Shown: piece after piece, positions 7,616 to 14,916 of the stretch | Numbering within the stretch: the first letter of the stretch is position 1 | How the letters are laid out: the number at the start of each line of letters is the position of its first letter | IMG/VR virus record: IMGVR_UViG_3300013132_000253 | Span: 1 to 24,267 of that record | DNA: 24,267 nucleotides | Direction: 5' to 3' (one strand) | Source of the DNA: a virus | Notes under the pieces: model-generated | What the model was told of the DNA's origin: nothing | Seen by the model: only the letters and a program-made list of their open reading frames with translations | Databases searched by the model: none | Program-made: the position numbers and the translations under genes

Positions 7616-7969
7616 TAGCGGCTGAAAATACATCGCTAGCTCGCCATCGTTTTCTGATAAAATAAAATATAAATTTTTATCTTCGTACAAGATTTTATAT
7701 AGTCTATAATATCTTCCGCCAAGCCCCCTTCTTTCTTCTATGTCTAGAAATAATACAATATTACCATTTTGAAAGAATGAATATTCTGAAGATGAAAGAC
7801 TTGTAACATCTTGAAGAAAGTCTTTCATGCTTTCAATCCATAGCATATTATTATTAAACTTTTTTGTGTTTGAAATTTGCTCTTCGTTTAAAACTATATG
7901 AGGATTAGGTAAGTTATATTGCATTAATTTACCTATCCATTTTTTTTCAATTTCAATAGAAATGGTCAA
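7598..7969 (-). CDS. Unknown 123-aa protein, third gene of minus-strand operon
   Basis: A 123-aa protein (MTISIEIEKKWIGKLMQYN...) with aromatic and beta-strand-like segments such as RYYRLYKILYEDKNLYFIL. No motif is recognised. Its ATG overlaps the stop of the BRCT gene by four bases, a layout typical of translational coupling. Its 3' end overlaps the convergent gene by 18 bases. Gene content suggests an accessory cluster separate from the flanking structural genes. Confidence 0.65.
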   Translation of the reverse strand: MTISIEIEKKWIGKLMQYNLPNPHIVLNEEQISNTKKFNNNMLWIESMKDFLQDVTSLSSSEYSFFQNGNIVLFLDIEERRGLGGRYYRLYKILYEDKNLYFILSENDGELAMYFQPLSTFKS

Positions 7970-8472
7970 ATTTTCTGACTTTCAAAAAGTTCCCAAAAAG
8001 CATTTTCATTTATTATTTTTATATTACGGGATTTTGCTTTATTTATTTTTTGTGTTTTTTCACAAGCATTTGTAATCAAATAATCAACATTATCAGAAAT
8101 ATTTTCTTTATAAGAAGCTCCGAAAAGATTTATTAACGTTTCATAAAATTTTCTATCATGTTTCAATCTTCCGGTTATGCAAAAATTTTTATTAGCCAAA
8201 GAACTGTTTGGTTTTACGAAATAAAAATATTTTTTTAAAATATATGGAATTTCTAAAACTTTTTCTTCATATAGAACTTTTATGATTTTATTTCCAGATG
8301 GCTGTTTATAGATATCAGCAACAAATGCCACTTCTCCAAATGAAAAAACTACTGCATCATTACAGCTATTTTTTTTCCACGTAATTTCTACGTCATCTGA
8401 GCAAATCATACAATATCCAATTTGTGGATGTAAAAATTTCTTGCCACTAAATATAAGATTATTTTTTTTCAT
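7966..8472 (-). CDS. BRCT-domain protein
   Basis: A 168-aa protein. Residues 95-165 fit the BRCT fold as found at the end of NAD-dependent DNA ligases: KNFCITGRLKHDR (first strand and TG turn), LFGASYKENIS (the G-[AG] turn), DYLITN (third strand), then KINKAKSRNIKIINE and the final helix with W160. BRCT domains bind phosphopeptides or DNA ends. The N-terminal 90 residues, with three cysteines (C-x2-C at 21-24 and C37), are not recognised. There is no ligase catalytic domain here or next door. It overlaps both neighbours (14 and 4 bases), so it is the middle gene of a coupled operon. A role in DNA repair, replication or host interference is possible. Confidence 0.8.
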   Translation of the reverse strand: MKKNNLIFSGKKFLHPQIGYCMICSDDVEITWKKNSCNDAVVFSFGEVAFVADIYKQPSGNKIIKVLYEEKVLEIPYILKKYFYFVKPNSSLANKNFCITGRLKHDRKFYETLINLFGASYKENISDNVDYLITNACEKTQKINKAKSRNIKIINENAFWELFESQKI

Positions 8473-8854
8473 TTTTTATGAATTCTTCTAAGAGCTTTAA
8501 CTTAGATAGAATTAATTGTAGTTCTTTCTGATGTGTTTTTAAACACAATTGAGAAGTTTGCTCTATTATGTCAAATAATAAATCATGTTTATTATTTTTA
8601 ATATCTGTTTCTAATTCCTTGTGAAGATAATATTTTCCAATCCATATTGCTTCACTTCTTTGATTTATTATCTGAACTCTAGTGTTGCTTTCATCTAAAA
8701 TTAAAACCCCATCTCCTAGTACATCTCTTGAAAGATATCCTTCACAATTACTTTTTGGATTAGAATAATATGGAATTGTTTTATTCTTTCTTAATAAGAA
8801 TATTTTCCCAATCATTGGTTTAAACTTTATATGTAAACTACGTTTTGCTGGCAT
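8459..8854 (-). CDS. Unknown 131-aa protein, first gene of minus-strand operon
   Basis: A 131-aa protein starting MPAKRSLHIKFKPMIGK. The first 80 residues look beta-rich, with a GDGVLILDESNTRVQIIN stretch; the last 50 form a helical Leu/Lys/Glu segment (LQLILSKLKLLEEFIKNEKK). No family is recognised. Its end overlaps the BRCT gene by 14 bases across a run of eight A. The ribosome site is weak. A promoter was not identified upstream; a terminator of the preceding gene lies just behind it. Confidence 0.65.
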   Translation of the reverse strand: MPAKRSLHIKFKPMIGKIFLLRKNKTIPYYSNPKSNCEGYLSRDVLGDGVLILDESNTRVQIINQRSEAIWIGKYYLHKELETDIKNNKHDLLFDIIEQTSQLCLKTHQKELQLILSKLKLLEEFIKNEKK

Positions 8855-8871
8855 TTTTCATTTAATTATGA

Positions 8872-8914
8872 TACAAAATAAAAATGAGATCTAGATATTG
8901 TACTAGATCCCATT
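8872..8914 (-). terminator. Intrinsic terminator after the 453-aa gene
   Basis: AATGAGATCTAG (8883-8894) and CTAGATCCCATT (8903-8914) pair over 12 positions with one mismatch around an eight-base loop. On the minus strand the stem is followed by TTTTTATTTTG. It begins 27 bases after the stop of the minus-strand gene at 8941 and separates it from the BRCT operon. Confidence 0.75.
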
Positions 8915-8940
8915 CTTAGTTATTTAAATCAAATATTAAA

Positions 8941-10302
8941 TCATGAAGGTATTAATCCATTCTTATTAATAACATCTGGTACCAAATCATTTCTAGGAAC
9001 ATCTCTAACATCTGGAGTTAGATCATTCTCAGGCACCGTTCTTTCTCCAGGTGGAGGAATAAGACGTTTACCCGTTGGCGCAGGAGGAGCAGCAGTTATT
9101 GTTATATCTACGCCCAATACTTTGCCTATTGGATCATTTGAAAAACCAATATCGGTATAGAGATAAACAAATTGATCAATTTCATCAACTGAAACTACTG
9201 TGATTGTTTCTCCAGAATAAGTTAATTGATCTCCTGCGTTTACAACAGATCCAGTAATAACTTGAAGAGATGGTGTATCTGTTTGTACAACTACTTGACC
9301 ATTTACTGGCGCATCTCCTAGTGTTACTTCGGTTCCTAATATTTTAGTTACAGGAGATGTTGTAAATGCACTATTAATGTTTATAGCGAAATAATTTTGG
9401 TCGCCTGTTATATCTGTTGTTTCTGTTATATATCTACTTTCACCATTAAAGTTTAATTTATAGCCGCCATAATTGTAGTTTGGATCTAAGGCAGTAACTG
9501 TAGGTGTAACATATAGTGTTCCATCGCTATATTGATAGATTTCACTAGCAACTGGTTCTCTTAGATATGTAACCGTAGATAATCCTAGAACTGGGGCAGG
9601 ATCAAATGCTGTATTTGATTTTAAGTTTGCTCCATCTCTACGAAGCCAATATTGTTGCCCACTATATTGAACATATGCTCCATTGACTGGCCATGTGTAT
9701 GGATTTACTCCTTGAAGAATAATTGAAGGTTCTGGTGGTGGACCTTCTTCGCCGCCACCACCGCCTCCTCCTGAACTTGCGGTAACGTAGCTAAGTATTT
9801 TATAACTTGAACCAGAGACAGCCGTAACGCCTGGAGCTACCACTATATCTGATCCTATTACTTTTCTTATAGGATTTGTTGTAAAGATATCATTTAAAGT
9901 AAGTTGATATGTTGAAAAAAGTAAATCTCCACCACCACCAAATTCGGCGTTTGTAATCAATCTTGTTTCGCCGCCATATTCTAAGAAATCACCGGCTCCA
10001 GCACTAGCGGTTACATTTACAAATAATTTTTTTGCTGGAGATATGCTTTGAGTTATTACCTGACCATTAGAAGCATATCCTGAGAATGTTATAGTTGACA
10101 CATCAACTGTAGGTGCTGGATCTAAAGCTGGTGTAGCAATAAAAATTCCACCACTTTCTTGTTGAAAATATATGTTAGAACTATATTCCATGAAGCCTTT
10201 GGCTCCATCGGTTGCAATTGCTCCAGATAAAGTATAGTTGGTGTTTTTTTCACCAATTAAACTGTTTATTGTATAGCTTGATCCACTAACTAAGTTTGCC
10301 AT
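8941..10302 (-). CDS. Repeat-containing beta-rich virion-type protein
   Basis: A 453-aa protein, Gly/Thr/Ser/Val-rich and free of cysteine. It has an internal duplication: residues 36-154 (ending IFTTNPIRKVIGSDI) resemble 209-326 (ending AFTTSPVTKILGTEV), and 357-402 (ending GFSNDPIGKVLGVDI) repeat the last part again. A Gly7 linker at 178-184 joins the halves. The C-terminus has a VPENDLTPDV / VPRNDLVPDV repeat. A strong ribosome site (GGAGAAAAAT) precedes the ATG, and an intrinsic terminator follows, so it is a single-gene unit with expected high expression. Such beta repeats are usual in decoration, fibre or baseplate-decoration proteins; which of these is not decided by sequence. Confidence 0.75.
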   Translation of the reverse strand: MANLVSGSSYTINSLIGEKNTNYTLSGAIATDGAKGFMEYSSNIYFQQESGGIFIATPALDPAPTVDVSTITFSGYASNGQVITQSISPAKKLFVNVTASAGAGDFLEYGGETRLITNAEFGGGGDLLFSTYQLTLNDIFTTNPIRKVIGSDIVVAPGVTAVSGSSYKILSYVTASSGGGGGGGEEGPPPEPSIILQGVNPYTWPVNGAYVQYSGQQYWLRRDGANLKSNTAFDPAPVLGLSTVTYLREPVASEIYQYSDGTLYVTPTVTALDPNYNYGGYKLNFNGESRYITETTDITGDQNYFAININSAFTTSPVTKILGTEVTLGDAPVNGQVVVQTDTPSLQVITGSVVNAGDQLTYSGETITVVSVDEIDQFVYLYTDIGFSNDPIGKVLGVDITITAAPPAPTGKRLIPPPGERTVPENDLTPDVRDVPRNDLVPDVINKNGLIPS

Positions 10303-10556
10303 ATTTTTCTCCTGTTTTTACTATTTCTTTTATTTTCAATTGGAATTGGTTTTTTAATGTTTGGCATAAGTTTGAAAATAAATTCAAAATTAAATATTGA
10401 CAAATTTTTAAATAATTAATCTTTAGAAACAAAAATATTATTAATTAAATTAATAAGGAAATATTTCCTACAAATAACAAAAAATAGTGTTTATTATAAA
10501 TTTAAGATTTTGCAATAAGAGTGGAACCCTACCCTATATAATAAGAGTAAGAAGAT
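10303..10556. promoter_or_regulatory. AT-rich divergent intergenic region with palindrome and short repeats
   Basis: This 254-base gap is the longest gene-free stretch. It separates the divergent 453-aa gene and the first HDxxH paralog, so it must hold promoters both ways. It contains TTGACA at 10397-10402, without a convincing -10 partner, a 14-base perfect palindrome AGGAAATATTTCCT at 10456-10469, a nine-base direct repeat AATAAGAGT at 10514-10522 and 10540-10548, and TATAAT at 10537-10542 just upstream of the plus-strand gene. No open frame of note is seen. Confidence 0.45.
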
Positions 10557-11642
10557 ATGATCCTGTTAAAAGAGTATATTAAATTAATTGTTGAAGAACT
10601 GATAAACGAGGACATTGATGTTAAAAAACTATCTCCTTCAATGATTGGCATTTATTCTCTAGCCCAAGCAATGAATAAGTTAATATATCTGGGGGCTGCA
10701 TTACCTGGAGCTCTTCAAATAGATATCATAGATGCTGGCAAGGGAATAAAATCTGCTCCTATGACTACATCTAAAGAGAGAAAATCTGGACTAAGTTTTC
10801 AATCTGATCGTAGTGGTTTTAAACTTTATCTCAATCCAAGTTTTAAAAGCCCCAGAATGATTGGCGATAGTGAAACTCATGATCTTATTCATGCGTTTAC
10901 TGGTCATTTAGCCAAAAAATTTGGAAAAAGAAAGCAATCGATAGAGCAAAATAACCAATACACTGCGACTCCATCAGAGTTTAATAGGACACGTCTTGAT
11001 AAAGATGCTATGAGACTTTATAATGATGCTTTTAGGAAAGCATTTAACTTTGCTCCGCCGGATGAAGTTTTTACAAATCCTTTCAAAATGTCTGAAGACA
11101 ATTATACGGATTGGTTTATGAATTTATTTGTTAAAGAATTTACTGACAAAGAAGAGAAAAAGAATTTTACCTTATATGATATTAGGCTTTTATCACGAGA
11201 TACATATAATGCAGTTTTAGGTGATAAATTTTCACCAGGCAGACTTAGTAAAAGATATTATGTCAGATATGAAAAATTTAAAAAACCTTTTGATTTTACC
11301 AACTATAGCCAAAGAGATTTCCCTTTTCGCGCTCCTCTTCCAGATATAAAATATAATGAATCACTTGAAGATGAAGAAGAACTTGGGAATAATATGTTAT
11401 TTAAGATTAAACAATATGTGACTCAAGGAAAAAAGATACCTGATCCAGAAGATATAGCAAAGAAGATAAGAGAATCATATAAGAAATCTCTTGGATTGAC
11501 AAAAATTAGTCCAGATGAATTTTGGCACCGTTATGATACTGATGAAGTTGAAAATTCAATGAAAACATTATTTGAATTATATAATGAATTTCTTGACAGA
11601 TACAAAAAAGCTCAAGCAAAAAAAGCAGAAGGTACTAGCTGA
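10557..11642 (+). CDS. HDxxH-motif protein, paralog A, with N-terminal tag
   Basis: A 361-aa protein. Residues 1-20 (MILLKEYIKLIVEELINEDI) are the amphipathic tag. Residues 106-117 read ETHDLIHAFTGH, giving H108, D109, H112 and H117; this is identical in paralog B and among the best-conserved parts of the pair. HDxxH with following TG resembles the zinc motif of Coq4-like proteins, but the glutamate that follows at a fixed distance in Coq4 is not in the same place, so the match is only suggestive. The rest is charged and helical, with shared blocks (SPSM-G-YS-AQA-NKL, IDIIDAG, EVFT-PFKM, LYNEFL-RYK). It is not a known protease motif (no HExxH). A metal-binding or enzymatic role is inferred. 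Confidence 0.8.
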   Translation: MILLKEYIKLIVEELINEDIDVKKLSPSMIGIYSLAQAMNKLIYLGAALPGALQIDIIDAGKGIKSAPMTTSKERKSGLSFQSDRSGFKLYLNPSFKSPRMIGDSETHDLIHAFTGHLAKKFGKRKQSIEQNNQYTATPSEFNRTRLDKDAMRLYNDAFRKAFNFAPPDEVFTNPFKMSEDNYTDWFMNLFVKEFTDKEEKKNFTLYDIRLLSRDTYNAVLGDKFSPGRLSKRYYVRYEKFKKPFDFTNYSQRDFPFRAPLPDIKYNESLEDEEELGNNMLFKIKQYVTQGKKIPDPEDIAKKIRESYKKSLGLTKISPDEFWHRYDTDEVENSMKTLFELYNEFLDRYKKAQAKKAEGTS

Positions 11643-11717
11643 AAAATTTCAGTATGATAAGAATACTACATTCAGATATTATTTATCAATGTCAATCTGC
11701 CTTGAATACTTATCTAT

Positions 11718-11774
11718 ATGACTAGATTGCTTATAATAAATAGAAACATTTGATTTATTAACGATATTATTAAA
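11718..11774 (+). pseudogene. Remnant of the neck-protein gene 5' end
   Basis: Translated from the ATG at 11718 this reads MTRLLIINRNI*FINDIIK, against MARLFITNREVQFINDITK for the start of the intact neck gene at 14905: 12 of 19 positions identical in frame, with a TGA at codon 12. Similarity stops after codon 19. The DNA differs mostly at third positions, so the copy is old. It lies 75 bases after paralog A, the same side on which a four-codon copy follows paralog B. It is best explained as the tail of a duplicated [paralog + neck] unit. Confidence 0.75.
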
Positions 11775-11792
11775 ACTAATCCCGCATCATCT

Positions 11793-11818
11793 GAATTGTT
11801 TAATAAACAAAACAATTC
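11793..11818 (+). repeat. Hairpin in the leader of paralog B
   Basis: GAATTGTTT (11793-11801) and AAACAATTC (11810-11818) form a perfect nine-base stem with an eight-base loop, ending 17 bases before the ATG of paralog B. There is no T run after it, so it is not a standard terminator. It may affect translation or transcript processing, or be chance. Confidence 0.35.
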
Positions 11819-11835
11819 CATTTAAAGAACATTAT

Positions 11836-12996
11836 ATGAAATTGCTGAAAGAGTATATTAAATTAATTGTTGAAGAACTAATAAATGAAGATATAAATAT
11901 CGAACGTTTGTCTCCTTCAATGCTTGGTGTTTATTCTTTTGCCCAAGCTATAAATAAGTTGCAATCTGAAGGTAATGCTTTGCCAGGAGCTATTCCTATT
12001 GATATCATAGATGCTGGTGAAAACATTAAATCTGCTCCTCTGACAACAGGAACCGAACGTGAACATGGAACGAGTTTTCAATTTACCGGAAGTAGCTTTA
12101 AGCTTTATTTAGACCCAGCGGCTAAAGGTCGTATGAACAGCGCCGATGAAACTCATGATCTTATTCATGCTTTTACTGGACATTTAGCTAAAGCATTTGG
12201 TAGAAGAAGACAATCGATAGAAAACAGTGGACAGTACAGTATAAGTCCTTCAAAATTTAATAAAATTATCCTTGATAAGAATCAGATAAAACGTTTTAAT
12301 GAAGGTTTCGAAAAAGAATTTGGTTTTTCTTTACCGCCAGAAGTATTTACTAAGCCTTTTAAAATGCAGAAAGAAGAGGTAGATGAAGAAGACTATTTGG
12401 AATGGTTTCAAACAGAATTTGCCACTGCTGAAAATTATAAAAAATATAAAACACACAAAGAGACAACAGCAGAGTCTCTTAGTCTTAAAGATTTTAAGTT
12501 AACCATGAAATTGGTTGCATCTCGTACATGGAATGCATTATTAGGCGATGAATTTCGTCCAGGAATCCTTGGACAAAGATATTATGCAAAATACAAGAAA
12601 AAAGATCATAAATATGATTTCACTAATTTTATTCAACAAAGCCAAGCATTTAGAATTAATCCAGGAGAAGTAGAATATAAACAATCTGCTGAAGATGAAG
12701 AAGAAATTGGAAATAAAATGAATGATTTGATTGGCGCATATATTAGTAAATCAGACCCTATTCCTTCAGCAGAAAGCGCAGCAAAAGCTATTATACAAAA
12801 TTATAAACTCTCTTCTGGATTGACTGGACTATATGCAAGCGATTTTAAACATCGGTTTGATACTCCAGAAGTTAAATCAGCGATGATAAGATTATTCCAA
12901 TTATACAATGAATTCTTGAAAAGATATAAGAGCGCAAAAGAATTAAGCAATAGAAAAAATTTGCCGAAAAATTCTAATAATGAAAATATTAGGTAA
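11836..12996 (+). CDS. HDxxH-motif protein, paralog B, with N-terminal tag
   Basis: A 386-aa paralog of the preceding gene, roughly 40-50% identical by eye over the whole length. It shares the tag (MKLLKEYIKLIVEELINEDI), ETHDLIHAFTGH at 105-116 (H107, D108, H111, H116), IDIIDAG and the C-terminal LYNEFLKRYK. A 32-base DNA identity covers the tag, and a 24-base identity covers the HDxxH region. It has an insertion after KPFKM (about residues 180-215) and a longer Asn/Lys-rich end. Together with the decayed neck start between the pair, it points to tandem duplication. Both copies are intact, so both are presumably kept by selection. Function unknown; a virion-packaged metal-binding protein is a possibility. 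Confidence 0.8.
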   Translation: MKLLKEYIKLIVEELINEDINIERLSPSMLGVYSFAQAINKLQSEGNALPGAIPIDIIDAGENIKSAPLTTGTEREHGTSFQFTGSSFKLYLDPAAKGRMNSADETHDLIHAFTGHLAKAFGRRRQSIENSGQYSISPSKFNKIILDKNQIKRFNEGFEKEFGFSLPPEVFTKPFKMQKEEVDEEDYLEWFQTEFATAENYKKYKTHKETTAESLSLKDFKLTMKLVASRTWNALLGDEFRPGILGQRYYAKYKKKDHKYDFTNFIQQSQAFRINPGEVEYKQSAEDEEEIGNKMNDLIGAYISKSDPIPSAESAAKAIIQNYKLSSGLTGLYASDFKHRFDTPEVKSAMIRLFQLYNEFLKRYKSAKELSNRKNLPKNSNNENIR

Positions 12997-13037
12997 AGAC
13001 AAAATCTTTATAAGATTAGCCTGTCCAAATAATTGTC

Positions 13038-13052
13038 TATATGACTAGATTA
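13038..13052 (+). repeat. Left copy of neck-start repeat at endonuclease gene edge
   Basis: TATATGACTAGATTA matches the neck-gene start TATATGGCTAGATTA (14902-14916) at 14 of 15 positions. It also shares TCTATATGACTAGATT exactly with 11713-11728. It overlaps the stop codon (TAG on the minus strand) of the endonuclease gene. It encodes M-T-R-L before similarity to the neck gene ends, so it marks one boundary of the inserted gene. Confidence 0.7.
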
Positions 13053-14883
13053 ATTTTTTTATCCACAATCTTTGTCCAGCATCATAAATTTTTATATAAT
13101 GTTTTTCTTGAGCATATTCTTTTTCTGTTAATTTTCTTGAATCCATGTTTGCCCTACAAGAAAGTCTATTAAATGTTTTTTTATAATTGGTCCATTTCCA
13201 ACTTAAAACTTCTTTTGATATAAAAAAATTATAATTTTTAAGATGTTTGCCGGTACCATATCGCAAATCAACCCAGTTATGAATTTCGTTTATTTGAAGA
13301 TTGTGAGTTTTTATAATATTTTCAAGAAAAGATAAGAGTTTTCCGAATCCTCCAATTACATTGGTGTTGATTTCGCTACAAAATCTTTCTATTTTACAGA
13401 TTTTTTTATGGGGATATATTTTATAGGAAAGAATACAAACTAGTTTTTCCTTTAGATTAGCGTCTTTAAAATAAAGACCAACATGTTTGGCACTTGTAGA
13501 ACCCATCATATGATTTTTTTCCAGAAAAACATTAGCTTCGGTTTGAGCTAATTCTTTTATCGTACATTTTCTTGCATATATTTTTTTTTCACTTTTTCCA
13601 AGTGCATTTTGAACTATCGATTTAATAATAGCTGGACATTCTTCCAATTCGCTGGAATAAAATTGAAATAATCTTATATTTTTTTCTTCAAAACCTTTTC
13701 GGAGTTCAAAATGTGCTTCTTTTTTTCGAAACGCTTCTGAGTGCCAATACAACCCATCTATGTTTAATGCAAGATTATTGGATAACATAAAATCTGGTCT
13801 ATAAGAAAGTTGAGTTTCAGGTATTGCTTTGTTCCAATGTGAAATTCCAAACATTTCTTGAATCTTAATTTCAAGACTAGTCTTGTTTTTTTTAAATTCT
13901 TCAATAAAAGATTCCATCTCTTCCATTGTAATTTCTTGTTTGTTTTTATCTCGAAGCCAATTAATAACGGTTGTATATGAAGGACCATCTTTGTTTTCTT
14001 CGATATATGATTTAACAGAAAGTTTTTTGTCATATATTTCGTATTTTATGAAGTGACTATCAAAAACCCTTTTGGAGTGTTTTGTGTTGTTACGAAACAG
14101 TCGTTCTGGAGTTTGTACAAAATAATCTCCAATCACTTTGTCAAAAAATTTTGCTGGCTTAGTCCAGCCAATGTAATTTTCTTTATCCAAAGATAAGTCT
14201 ATTCTCTTTGTGTTTAGAATACATCTCTTTACAGCTTCTTCATATGAAATAATATTTCCATTATGTTGCCTGGATACGATAATTTTTTTTAAGCTGTCTT
14301 TTTTTCCAACGCTTTTATTATTATAAACAAGATTTGCTTGTGCGGTCCATGTGTTTCCTGTTTGTTTGTTTTTAAATAAACATTTTTTTGACCAACCATA
14401 GAATTCTAATATTTCTATAAATTCAAGGTTAGCTTTATTGAAAAGCTCCTGCGCTTCTTCTTTTGTCTTTGGACCTATTTGTTTTTTACGTCTCTCTGGA
14501 TGTGTCGTATTTCTTCTTATGACATTATTGAAACAGGCTTCAAAAGTTTTATTAACAATTTTATCAAAAAACAAAGCCTTTTTAGATGTGCCGTTATATT
14601 CTAATAAATCTAAATCTTGTCTTTTATTTCCATCAGGACCATGCAGCTTATTTTTTGCCTCTTCTAGAGAAGCAATTTGCGAATCGGATTTATTTTTTGT
14701 ATATCGAATAAAATTACAGGGTTTTGACCAACTCTCTTTGTTGAGCTTTACATTTAACACTTTACATGGCTTGTTCCAGCCAAAATATTCTAAGATAATA
14801 ATATCTTTTCTTCCATGTGCTTCAAGTTTTTCTTGAGCCTTTTGCTTTTCAATATTGTTGTCCATAAGAAGGATTTTAATCAT
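13045..14883 (-). CDS. Homing-endonuclease-like protein (Vsr/EDxHD-type nuclease core)
   Basis: A 612-aa protein. The N-terminal half has four degenerate repeats at about 31-62, 94-125, 159-190 and 237-267, each of the form LEYxGWxKPCxF...W/F...N, resembling DNA-reading repeats of other phage endonucleases. A helix-turn-helix-like segment follows at 287-312 (SVKSYIEENK, SYTTVINWL). The nuclease core lies at 335-412: SLEIKIQEMFG, YRPDFML, IDGLYWHSEA, then KNIRLFQFYSSEL, the pattern of Vsr-like EDxHD homing nucleases. The C-terminal 180 residues (CTIKEL to SCRANMDS) form a further conserved-looking domain of unknown role. It lies opposite to the late genes, between two copies of the neck start. 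No intron was recognised. Start codon choice (14883 or an internal ATG at 14865) is uncertain. Confidence 0.8.
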   Translation of the reverse strand: MIKILLMDNNIEKQKAQEKLEAHGRKDIIILEYFGWNKPCKVLNVKLNKESWSKPCNFIRYTKNKSDSQIASLEEAKNKLHGPDGNKRQDLDLLEYNGTSKKALFFDKIVNKTFEACFNNVIRRNTTHPERRKKQIGPKTKEEAQELFNKANLEFIEILEFYGWSKKCLFKNKQTGNTWTAQANLVYNNKSVGKKDSLKKIIVSRQHNGNIISYEEAVKRCILNTKRIDLSLDKENYIGWTKPAKFFDKVIGDYFVQTPERLFRNNTKHSKRVFDSHFIKYEIYDKKLSVKSYIEENKDGPSYTTVINWLRDKNKQEITMEEMESFIEEFKKNKTSLEIKIQEMFGISHWNKAIPETQLSYRPDFMLSNNLALNIDGLYWHSEAFRKKEAHFELRKGFEEKNIRLFQFYSSELEECPAIIKSIVQNALGKSEKKIYARKCTIKELAQTEANVFLEKNHMMGSTSAKHVGLYFKDANLKEKLVCILSYKIYPHKKICKIERFCSEINTNVIGGFGKLLSFLENIIKTHNLQINEIHNWVDLRYGTGKHLKNYNFFISKEVLSWKWTNYKKTFNRLSCRANMDSRKLTEKEYAQEKHYIKIYDAGQRLWIKKLI

Positions 14884-14901
14884 TCTGAGAATATATTTAA
14901 A

Positions 14902-14916
14902 TATATGGCTAGATTA
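14902..14916 (+). repeat. Right copy of neck-start repeat
   Basis: TATATGGCTAGATTA covers the ATG and first codons (M-A-R-L) of the intact neck gene. With 13038-13052 it forms a direct repeat directly outside both ends of the endonuclease gene, one base differing. Confidence 0.7.

Noticed and set aside
8455-8475. Run of eight A in the overlap of the first two operon genes, as a possible programmed frameshift site.
   Set aside because: The downstream frame is +1 relative to the upstream one, not the -1 expected from a classic A-rich slippery site, and the downstream gene has its own ATG; ordinary coupling is enough.
14438-14836. A 132-aa plus-strand frame opposite the endonuclease gene.
   Set aside because: It lies wholly inside the endonuclease gene, which has recognisable domains; its product is Ser/Phe/Leu-rich as expected of an antisense frame.
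14815-14904. Upstream extension of the neck protein by 30 residues.
   Set aside because: The extension overlaps the endonuclease start, and the remnants at 11718 and 13041 both begin at the ATG corresponding to 14905.
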